Positions 1 through 7,943 of a stretch of 64,000 bases of DNA are shown here, piece after piece. This stretch comes from JBBQZU01 sp038207425 (lineage in GTDB: Bacteria > Bacteroidota > Bacteroidia > Flavobacteriales_D > Cryomorphaceae), in contig JBBQZU010000007.1 in assembly GCA_038207425.1 (NCBI GenBank), positions 62,001-126,000 on the forward strand. The letters run 5' to 3'. The position numbers and the translations under genes are program-made. Under the pieces are notes generated by a model, which had not been told where the DNA came from, made no database searches, and worked only from the letters and a program-made list of their open reading frames with translations. Position 1 is the stretch's first letter, and every line of letters begins with the position of its first letter.

Positions 1-217
1 CGCGAAAGAATGCAAAGGTAAAGATTCTTAACAATTTTTTATTCAGATTTTATGTGGATTAAATTCAACTTTAACTTTTGAAGACATAGTGTTTTAAAGT
101 AAATTCGCTCAAAATTACCGAATAGATAACTGATAGTTAAGAGTACCATTTTGTTTTAGATAGAATCTCGGTGGAGATAAAACTTAGAATCGTCGACAAA
201 TTACTGATATTTGCATT

Positions 218-1195
218 ATGAATTCGATGAAGTCAAGGCTTGAAATAATGGCAGAAGCGGAGCCTTTAGCCGGTGAGCTTTTGTCAAAGTATCTTTTGAA
301 TATTGACACTATGTGGCAGCCAAGCGACCTATTGCCAGATAGCAGAGATTATGACTTTATTGATCAGGTGAAGGAAATTAAGGAAGTCTCCAAAGAGTTA
401 AATTACGACTTATTGGTTACCTTAATAGGAGATTTGATTACCGAAGAAGCGCTGCCAACCTACGAATCGTGGATCATGAACGTAGATGGAATCGACCAAA
501 TTAATAAAAACAACTGGTCCAAGTGGCTTAGAGGTTGGACTAGTGAAGAGAACCGCCATGGAGATTTATTGAATAAGTACATCTACATGTCGGGAAGGGT
601 CAATATGCGCGAGATTGAAATTACCACCCAACATCTTATCAATGATGGTTTTGATCCGGGTATGATGGCTGATCCCTATAAAAACTTTATTTATACAAGC
701 TTCCAGGAACTCGCCACCAACATAACGCATCGACGCACGGGCACACTCGCAAAGAAATCAGGATGCTTGAGGCTTGCCAAGATTTGTGGAATTATCGCTT
801 CTGATGAATTGAGACATGCGAATGCTTACATGGATTTTGTTGACAAATTCTTCGAGCTTGATCCCAATGAAACCATGCTTGCGTTCGAATATATGATGAA
901 AATTCATATCGTAATGCCGGCGCATTTAATGCGTGAATCAGGAGCAAAACCTAAAGGTGAGTTGTTCAGGCACTTTTCTAATGCTGCCCAAAGATGCGGA
1001 GTATATACCACCTTCGATTATGTTGATATCATGGAACAGCTTATTCAGAAATGGGATATCACAAACTTAAGAGAGTTAAAGGATGATGGCGAGCGCGCCA
1101 GAGATTACATCATGCTTCTGCCTGAAAGAGTAAAAAGGATTGCCAGAAGAATTGTTGTTCCTAGCAACCCTTATGAATTCAAATGGATTAGTTGA
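218..1195 (+). CDS. acyl-ACP desaturase (ferritin-like di-iron, plant stearoyl-ACP desaturase family)
   Basis: Predicted soluble di-iron enzyme that introduces a cis double bond into an acyl chain held on acyl carrier protein. The two ligand motifs of the family are visible: EENRHGD (residues ~110-116, ExxH type) and DELRHANAY (~200-208, DExxH type). The whole 325-residue chain resembles the FA_desaturase_2 family, and its length is normal for bacterial members. The ATG at 218 is used; a second ATG three codons later (MKSRLEIM) is possible. It is a single-gene unit facing a convergent barrel gene 44 bp downstream. Its likely role is adjusting membrane lipid fluidity. The ferredoxin partner is not in the window. 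The family call is confident; the double-bond position is unknown. Confidence 0.9.
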   Translation: MNSMKSRLEIMAEAEPLAGELLSKYLLNIDTMWQPSDLLPDSRDYDFIDQVKEIKEVSKELNYDLLVTLIGDLITEEALPTYESWIMNVDGIDQINKNNWSKWLRGWTSEENRHGDLLNKYIYMSGRVNMREIEITTQHLINDGFDPGMMADPYKNFIYTSFQELATNITHRRTGTLAKKSGCLRLAKICGIIASDELRHANAYMDFVDKFFELDPNETMLAFEYMMKIHIVMPAHLMRESGAKPKGELFRHFSNAAQRCGVYTTFDYVDIMEQLIQKWDITNLRELKDDGERARDYIMLLPERVKRIARRIVVPSNPYEFKWIS

Positions 1196-1238
1196 GCGCT
1201 CATCAACAAATCATACTGTAAGCCTTAACCATTTAATT

Positions 1239-1910
1239 TTAAAACCAATACCCCAATGAAATTCCGAAGCCGGTATTTTTTATTGAGTAATCGTTTTCGG
1301 GTATACGCTTATCATCAGGATTGATTTCAACTAAGCCCAATTGAGCATTAAGTTGAAGAAAGAGTCCATTTTGAAGTACATATCCGGTAAAGAAATTTGC
1401 TCCTACATCAAGAGCCTTCATATAGGGAGTAGCAATAGGGTCTGATGCAGAAACTTCATTTACAAATTCAATATCCTGCGTGTTGCTCTCATTTTCAGTA
1501 TCTGTAACATTTCCACCAATGGCATAGCCAATATAAGGCCCCAGGCCCAAAACCACATGCCCATTGCCAAGTGCTCCTTTATACTTAAAACTCAATGGTA
1601 GTTCTATATAGGAGAGCTTTGTGGTTGTGGTAATTGGCCCATCCACACGCTCACCACCCTTTGTTGAAAACAATAGCCCCGGTTGAAAATAAAATTCGGG
1701 TGCAATTGGGATCTCAGCCTGAGCGCCTACATGGAAGCCTGTTATCAAATTATTCTCTAATTTTTTGCCATCAAAATCAGTACCGGTCAGGTTCTGGAAG
1801 TTAACCCCCCCAATTATAGAAAATGAAGTTTTCGAATCGTTCAAGCTCTGGGCCTGAAGCATTGTGAAAGAAAAAATCATAAAAGCCAAGGTGATAAGGT
1901 TACTTTTCAT
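1239..1910 (-). CDS. PorT-like outer membrane beta-barrel protein
   Basis: Predicted small outer membrane barrel of the PF13568 type. A signal peptide (MKSNLITLAFMIFSFTMLQAQS) is followed by FSIIGGVNFQNL, a typical first strand, then alternating hydrophobic strands (FHVGAQAEIPI, FYFQPGLLFSTKGG, LSYIELPLSFKYK, VVLGLGPYIGYAIGG), ending in GISLGYWF with a terminal aromatic. I chose the start at 1910 because it gives a clean signal peptide; an upstream ATG at 1940 would add ten charged residues in front. Such barrels are abundant in Bacteroidota and mostly uncharacterised, so no substrate can be assigned. It sits 70 bp downstream of the OmpA lipoprotein on the same strand. Confidence 0.8.
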   Translation of the reverse strand: MKSNLITLAFMIFSFTMLQAQSLNDSKTSFSIIGGVNFQNLTGTDFDGKKLENNLITGFHVGAQAEIPIAPEFYFQPGLLFSTKGGERVDGPITTTTKLSYIELPLSFKYKGALGNGHVVLGLGPYIGYAIGGNVTDTENESNTQDIEFVNEVSASDPIATPYMKALDVGANFFTGYVLQNGLFLQLNAQLGLVEINPDDKRIPENDYSIKNTGFGISLGYWF

Positions 1911-1978
1911 TTGTAATTTTTTAGTTTTCGCATTTCGCAATATTGGATCTGCGCATTCTGCTGATTAATGACAGATGG

Positions 1979-2650
1979 TTATTTAGACGCCTCATTATTT
2001 GCAGCATCTATCATTTTTTGATTTGCGGTGATCAAGAATTCCACTCTCCTGTTTTGGTCACGACCAGTCTCAGATTCATTGCCATACTTAGGCTCAGTTT
2101 CACCAAATCCTTTTATAGTAAGGCGACTTTTCTCTAATCCATTGGATTGTAAATATGAGCTAACTGCAGAAGCCCGTCTTTCAGAGAGAGATTGATTGTA
2201 CGACTTACTTCCTTGATTATCTGTATGCCCTTGAATTTCAATGTTCGTATCGGGGTAAGCATCGAGCACTGTTACCAATTTGTCAAGATTGATTTTAGCA
2301 TCGGATGAGACCTCGGATTTGTCGAATCCAAATAGCACATTGCTGCTAAACTCTACGACGATACCCTCACCCACTCTTTCAACTTTGGCATCGGGTACAC
2401 TCTTTTCAATCTCAGCGGCTTGTTTGTCCATCTGATTTCCTATAATCGCACCAGTAGTGCCACCAACTGCTGCCCCTATAATGGCTCCCAAGGCAGTATT
2501 TCCTGAAGCCTTACCAATTACCGCACCAATGGCACCTCCGCCAACTGTACCTGCTGCAGCTCCTTTTTGAGTTTTGCTCATTGATGAACATGCACTTATC
2601 AATACCACGGCTGCTGCCAAAATCATCAATTTTACCCGGGTTATTTTCAT
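1979..2650 (-). CDS. OmpA-family lipoprotein with glycine-zipper segment
   Basis: Predicted outer membrane lipoprotein that anchors to peptidoglycan. The N-terminus has a lipobox (VVLISAC, Cys ~21). A glycine-zipper region follows at residues ~30-72 (repeated GxxxG, such as GGAIGAVIGKASGNTALGAIIGAAVGG). The C-terminal OmpA domain (~100-215) contains IEIQGHTDNQG, SLSERRASAV and GFGETEP, with the peptidoglycan-contacting Asp/Arg pattern DQNRRVEFLI. This zipper plus OmpA layout is common in Proteobacteria and Bacteroidota. It is probably cotranscribed with the following barrel gene. Confidence in the family is high; the specific role is unknown. Confidence 0.9.
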   Translation of the reverse strand: MKITRVKLMILAAAVVLISACSSMSKTQKGAAAGTVGGGAIGAVIGKASGNTALGAIIGAAVGGTTGAIIGNQMDKQAAEIEKSVPDAKVERVGEGIVVEFSSNVLFGFDKSEVSSDAKINLDKLVTVLDAYPDTNIEIQGHTDNQGSKSYNQSLSERRASAVSSYLQSNGLEKSRLTIKGFGETEPKYGNESETGRDQNRRVEFLITANQKMIDAANNEASK

Positions 2651-2802
2651 TTTAATTGTTGTTTAGAAAATGTTGTTTTAATGAAAGGATGCATGAGTTA
2701 TGGGATAAATAATATCCAGTGACAATTCTCCTTTTTTAATCGTCTGTAAAGGAATGTATAGAGAGAACAAACTCTAGTATATCTGAGCGATAAATGTTAT
2801 AT

Positions 2803-3251
2803 AATTACCCTGTTCCGCCTATTTCGTTTACTGAAAAGAGTGCGAATGATATTGAGTGGGCTGCAAATACTGTACTTGTCAATCACTTTGGTTTAAAATA
2901 CCATTGACTGCGTTTTGACAAGATTATTCTTAGTGTTAACATTCCTTACAGGCCTTTCAGCAAATGGATTTTACAGGGAGGTAACTTGGAAATACTTGAT
3001 GATGTGGCACATCATTTGGCCTTAAGGCGAAACACTCCAGAATACAGATGCGAAAAACATCTTTGCTTCAATTAGCTTCGGATGAAGCTATTGCCGGAAT
3101 AAAGCTTATGAATGCCAATAAAACCGATTTTGATGACAAAACTTTAATTACAGCTCCTTCCGGTGATGATGATTTACTTGATTCAATTGGTTGGTTTAAT
3201 GAAAAATACTTTCAATCAATAACCAGACCTAAATCTCTTTCTAAGAAGTGA
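2803..3251 (+). pseudogene. possible worn-down coding relic, unidentified
   Basis: Three protein-like segments follow each other here but are split by a TGA near 2907 and a frame change near 3050. The first contains PPISFTEKSANDIEWAANT (from ~2818), the second RPFSKWILQGGNLEILDD (~2950-3003) and the third DDDLLDSIGWFNEKYF (~3166-3213). The last segment alone could be read as a 67-codon ORF starting at 3048. The composition looks like a former gene rather than random sequence. I could not name the family; a weak resemblance to anhydro-N-acetylmuramate kinase C-termini was considered and not accepted. Confidence 0.25.
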
Positions 3252-3936
3252 TTATGAAATGCTCGAGATTAAAATCAACGGCACATAGATATGAACAAAA
3301 TTATTCGCTTTGCTTTTACGTGGCAACGGGAATAAAAGCAGTGATATGCCCTTGCAATGAAGAAGTGTAGATTACTGAAAATGGTTTTCCCTGACTTGGC
3401 ACTAACGCTTATGCCATTTCGGCACAGTTCAGTTTTACGAGAAGTACCTACCAAAAATTCATAAATCCCAAGTAAGTCGGCGTGGGCTTCCTAGGGTTCA
3501 TCGCATATATATTCAATCCCGAAGTTGAAGACCGGGACTTATGTAGTGTTATCACAGGATCGGCAATTGCCACTCGAAAAATCTCTTAAATTTAACTTTT
3601 TGCACCAGGCAGGTAGTCAAGATTTTCTAAAAAATGAAAAGCTCCTTGTGCTTTTTTGTCAGGGAATAAGAATTGCACTTTAAGCAAAAATGCGTGTTGC
3701 GATTGGGGGCACAAGAGGTATTTCCAAGTGATCAAATATGGATGATTTCGTGTTAAATTTCTAACGAATTTCATAGAATCATCAAAATCAATGATTGCAA
3801 ATGCAATTATTATACATCTTCGTCTCAGCTTATAAGCGCTTTTACAGCAGGTTCGATCAACCCGAAAAAAAAACAGATGACCATGTCAAACTGTAAGTTA
3901 AAATTTCATAAATTTGATCTTAATTAACAAACTACT
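3252..3936. other. intergenic stretch with no supported gene
   Basis: About 685 bp with stops in every frame. A 60-codon minus-strand ORF (3592-3774) has no recognisable motif and an unusual aromatic- and His-rich composition, so it is not called. No tRNA cloverleaf, inverted-repeat terminator or IS ends were found. An A-rich run (~3865-3873) and a short AT-rich segment precede the start at 3937. It may be decayed sequence continuous with the relic just upstream. Confidence 0.4.
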
Positions 3937-6900
3937 ATGTCAAAACATCTACTCCTGCCTAAGGCATTTCTTGCAATATCCTTTTTTTGGCTTTCGTCCT
4001 TTGGTTTATCATCAGCCCAAACGGCTAGCATCGCAGAGCAGTGGAGCACGCACACGCTATTCTGCATTAGTAATGACCTTGCAAGACCAACGGTACATGC
4101 ACGGAATCTTTTTCACATTTCTATTGCAATATATGATTCTTGGGCAGCCTATAACCCTGCTGCTGAGCCATACCTTTTGGGTAGGACTCTCGGGTTCTAT
4201 TCCAGCCCTTTTAATGGTGTAGCCATTCCTGAAACGGCCGAAGGAGTTGAAGGAGCCCGCAGAAGCGCAATAAGTTTTGCTGCATACAGACTTTTGCGTC
4301 ATAGATTTCAGGCTTCACCTAACGCGTTCGTGACATTACAATACCTAAATCAACAAATGGATGCTCTTGGTCTTGACAGGTTCAATATGTCAACCGACTA
4401 TGTAAATGGTGGTGGTGCTGAATTAGGAAATTACATTGCTCAGCAGCTAATAAACTTTGGCCTTACCGATGGGTCGAATGAGTCCGGTGGATACGCAAAT
4501 TTGTACTACACTCCGTTCAATTCTAATATTTTACCTGAGCAACCAGGTGCCGGCAACGTGGCTGATCCTAACCGCTGGCAGGCAATATCGTTGACTGTTC
4601 AAATTGACCAGTCTGGAAATGCAGTAAGCCTCCCTCCTTTTCTTTCGCCCGAGTGGGGTAATGTATTGCCTTTTTCTATGACCGACGAGCATAAAGATAC
4701 CTTTGAGCGTGATGGGAATAACTGGAACGTATATTTTGACCCTGGCCATCCCTCCTACATCGATACAACTGACAATAGCGGTCTTGAATCGCTGTACAAA
4801 TGGAATTTCTGCATGGTACCCATTTGGCAGTCTCACCTTGATCCTGATATCGATATTATGATCGATATTTCTCCCGCTACATTAGGCAATATACCTGCAG
4901 ATGGCTATCCAACAGATTATAGTGATTACCCTTCTTTCTACAACTTTACTACTGGTGGCACCGTCAGTCCAGGTTACACCATGAACCCAATTACTGGCCA
5001 GCCTTACGAGCCACAGTATGTTAAGTTAGGAGATTATACAAGAATACTTGCTGAATATTGGGCTGACGGCCCCGGTTCAGTAACACCTCCAGGCCATTGG
5101 TTTTATATTTATAATCATATAAGGCATGATGCTTTGTTCGAAAACAAATGGATGGGCCAGGGCGAGGAAATTAACAGCCTGGAAATGGATGTAAAATCTC
5201 ATCTCGCAATAGGAGGCGCAATGCACGACGCCGCTATTACTGCCTGGGGAATAAAGGGGTTCTATGACTATTGCAGGCCTGTTACCGCAGTGCGATACAT
5301 GTGCGACAAAGGTCAATGTAGCGATGAGAACTCCCCTAACTATCACCCTGCTGGAATGCCGCTCGTTCCCGGATATATTGAGCAAGTGCTGGTTGGTGAC
5401 CCACTTGCAGGGCCAAATAATGAGCATGTAGGCAAAATAAAACTCTACACATGGAGAGGACCCGACTATATCCCAGATCCTTTAACAACTTATGCAGGAG
5501 TTGGTTGGATTCTTGGCGAAAATTGGTGGCCCTACCAGAGACCAACGTTTGTTACACCACCATTTGCTGGATTTATTTCTGGGCACTCTACTTTCTCTCG
5601 CACAGCTGCTGAAGTAATGACCTTAATTACCGGATCGAAATATTTTCCCGGCGGTATGAGCAACTTCGTAGCTGCTCAAAATGAATTTCTTCACTTTGAA
5701 GTAGGTCCGAGCGAAACCGTAATTCTTCAGTGGGCTACTTATCAAGACGCTTCTGACCAGTGCAGTCTCTCAAGAATATGGGGTGGCATTCACCCTCCTG
5801 TTGATGATATTCCAGGCCGCCTTATCGGGCAGGAATTAGGCCCATTGGCTTTCAACAAAGCAAATGACCTGTACAATGTCGAGCGACCACTGATAGCCTC
5901 AGTTTTTTCTGAAAAAACGGTTATAAATATCGATGATATCGGAACCACTTTTTCTGCTACTGTAACCTATGACAGGGCCATGAATACTGCTATACCACCG
6001 GCACTTACTTTTTTAGTAAATAATCCCCTAGGCCCGGGAGTAACCGTTGCCAACGTCGGTTGGATTTCAGACACTGAATACAAAATTGATTATAATGTAG
6101 TAAACAGTAATATCGAGATGCCTAACGTATTCTTGAGAATTACATCTGCCAGAGACGCTTCAGGGGTACTTCAAAATGTACATATGGAAGCAAGACCATT
6201 TATTATTGACACAAAAAGACCCGTCCTAACTGACGCAAGTGTCAATGCTGAAATGATCAACGATCAGGTTGCGGTATCAACTGGTCTGGATATAACCTTA
6301 ACTTTTTCTGAAGCCTGTGATATCATATTCATGCCAAATATCAGTTTACAAAGCGCTTCTGACTTAAGTAATACCCTCTTTTACGATGAAACGAGCAGCG
6401 CTTGGATTGACAATACCCACTTTAAGGCGCATTACAACGTTACGGATAACGAAAATGAGATTGAGAATATAGGAGTATCCGTTATAGATGCCACCGACAA
6501 AGCTGGTAACACGATGACCGCATTTTCAGAACCGGTAATTTTTAGCATAGATACCAGAAATCCAGAAATTACAAATACTGTAGTAAGCAATCCACAGCTC
6601 AATTCATCTACTGTAGGTAGCCAGTCATTGGCTATCACTTTTACCTTCGATGAAGCAATGGACACCAATATTCAGCCTTCATTGTCATATCCTATTGATA
6701 ATCCAATAGGTACGGTTTTATTGCTCAACACTTTCGCCACAGGATGGATAAACGCCACTACCTATACAGTTGTGTATAATCAAATCAACAGTTTGGTTGA
6801 AATGAATGACATTGTTGTGTCTCTTTCAAACTTCAAAGATGTAGCAGGAAATGATCCAACTGAGACAACCTTTGAAGGTCTATTTTCTATTGACACCAAG

Positions 6901-7869
6901 AAGCCAGAAGTTACCAATGTAACGCCCAATGCCACCGTTCTCTCCGACAATGAAATGGTAGATGGATCTGTTGATGTTGAAATAAGCTTTCAAGAAAGCA
7001 TGAATCAATCTCAACTGCTATTGGTATCATTGAATGGCGGTGCCGGCGGCGTATCCGGCTCACTTAGCTATAACCCATTTCAAAGTAATTGGATTGACCC
7101 TTCAACCTTCAAAGCATCATTCTTAGCCACTGATCAAAACATTGAAATTCCTAACGTGAGTATTAGTGTTTCCTTCGGAATAGACCTTGCAGGAAATACG
7201 CAGGTGGTCTATTCTGACCCCAATTGGATAGGTATTGATACAAAAAATCCTCAAGTTTCAGTGCTGCTTGCCAATACTTATGTGGTAGATGGCAGTGATA
7301 TTGGTGAAGGCGGGTTCTCATTGCTTGCATTATTCAATGAACCTATGGATCAATCTGCTACACCGACATTTATCTTTGATCAGCCCGGTACTGAAAATGT
7401 ATTGACGCTGAATTCTTCTCTCTCGGGATGGCTTAATGAATTTGGTTATCAGGCTTATTTTGATGTTGCACTTCTTGATGAAATAACTATTTCCAATATT
7501 GGAGTGAGTATAGACGAGGCGATTGATAATGCCGGCAATCTTGTGGTACCTTCTTCATTTGGGAGTTTCTTTGCCATCCAAATTAATACTACAAGTGTGC
7601 TTAACAGCGACGCAACCGGTAATTTCACTTTGTATCCCAATCCATTGCCTATCGGAGCCAACCTAACTCTGGATGTACAGCATGACTTGAGCGACGTTCG
7701 CTATGAAGTGTGGTCAAGTGATGGAAAACTTGTTTTTGAAAGTCGTATTACAAACATTAACCAGGGTAAGTATACCATTCCGGTAGGCAAGTTGGCTGAC
7801 GGTTTATATTTCTTCAATCTCAGAAGCAAAGAAATTAACGCCAACCATAAATTGATTGTGGTTCGGTAA
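3937..7869 (+). CDS. T9SS-secreted PAP2 / vanadium-haloperoxidase-like enzyme with five Ig-like modules
   Basis: Predicted exported 1310-residue enzyme. A signal peptide (residues 1-27, ending SSAQ) is followed by a helical catalytic region to ~640. Its vanadate/phosphate-site motifs resemble PAP2 phosphatases and vanadium-dependent haloperoxidases: SGHSTFSR (~548-555, with the conserved His) and GGIHPPVDDIPGR (~616-628, with His and Arg). Next come five tandem ~113-residue Ig-like modules starting near 648, 763, 876, 990 and 1105, most ending with an AGN motif and an IDTKxP linker. The C-terminus (~1228-1310) is a T9SS sorting tail beginning with LYPNPLP. Haloperoxidase and acid phosphatase activities cannot be separated from sequence alone. 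The gene is followed by another T9SS protein in the same direction. Confidence 0.85.
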   Translation: MSKHLLLPKAFLAISFFWLSSFGLSSAQTASIAEQWSTHTLFCISNDLARPTVHARNLFHISIAIYDSWAAYNPAAEPYLLGRTLGFYSSPFNGVAIPETAEGVEGARRSAISFAAYRLLRHRFQASPNAFVTLQYLNQQMDALGLDRFNMSTDYVNGGGAELGNYIAQQLINFGLTDGSNESGGYANLYYTPFNSNILPEQPGAGNVADPNRWQAISLTVQIDQSGNAVSLPPFLSPEWGNVLPFSMTDEHKDTFERDGNNWNVYFDPGHPSYIDTTDNSGLESLYKWNFCMVPIWQSHLDPDIDIMIDISPATLGNIPADGYPTDYSDYPSFYNFTTGGTVSPGYTMNPITGQPYEPQYVKLGDYTRILAEYWADGPGSVTPPGHWFYIYNHIRHDALFENKWMGQGEEINSLEMDVKSHLAIGGAMHDAAITAWGIKGFYDYCRPVTAVRYMCDKGQCSDENSPNYHPAGMPLVPGYIEQVLVGDPLAGPNNEHVGKIKLYTWRGPDYIPDPLTTYAGVGWILGENWWPYQRPTFVTPPFAGFISGHSTFSRTAAEVMTLITGSKYFPGGMSNFVAAQNEFLHFEVGPSETVILQWATYQDASDQCSLSRIWGGIHPPVDDIPGRLIGQELGPLAFNKANDLYNVERPLIASVFSEKTVINIDDIGTTFSATVTYDRAMNTAIPPALTFLVNNPLGPGVTVANVGWISDTEYKIDYNVVNSNIEMPNVFLRITSARDASGVLQNVHMEARPFIIDTKRPVLTDASVNAEMINDQVAVSTGLDITLTFSEACDIIFMPNISLQSASDLSNTLFYDETSSAWIDNTHFKAHYNVTDNENEIENIGVSVIDATDKAGNTMTAFSEPVIFSIDTRNPEITNTVVSNPQLNSSTVGSQSLAITFTFDEAMDTNIQPSLSYPIDNPIGTVLLLNTFATGWINATTYTVVYNQINSLVEMNDIVVSLSNFKDVAGNDPTETTFEGLFSIDTKKPEVTNVTPNATVLSDNEMVDGSVDVEISFQESMNQSQLLLVSLNGGAGGVSGSLSYNPFQSNWIDPSTFKASFLATDQNIEIPNVSISVSFGIDLAGNTQVVYSDPNWIGIDTKNPQVSVLLANTYVVDGSDIGEGGFSLLALFNEPMDQSATPTFIFDQPGTENVLTLNSSLSGWLNEFGYQAYFDVALLDEITISNIGVSIDEAIDNAGNLVVPSSFGSFFAIQINTTSVLNSDATGNFTLYPNPLPIGANLTLDVQHDLSDVRYEVWSSDGKLVFESRITNINQGKYTIPVGKLADGLYFFNLRSKEINANHKLIVVR

Positions 7870-7943
7870 AAATTCAGAATTTGACTATCTGGATAAAGTC
7901 CGGGAGGCGTAAAAAATACAAAAGCTTAAATTCCACTTTGACT

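Noticed and set aside
2803..3251. Resemblance of the relic to anhydro-N-acetylmuramate kinase C-termini
   Set aside because: Only loose similarity of short segments; not enough to name it.
3592..3774. 60-codon minus-strand ORF in the gene-poor stretch
   Set aside because: No motif, aromatic-rich random look, and no upstream start context. Treated as chance.
3836..3862. GGTTCGATCAACC, reminiscent of a tRNA T-arm
   Set aside because: Arms do not pair as a 5-bp stem with a 7-nt loop, and no acceptor, D or anticodon arms fit.
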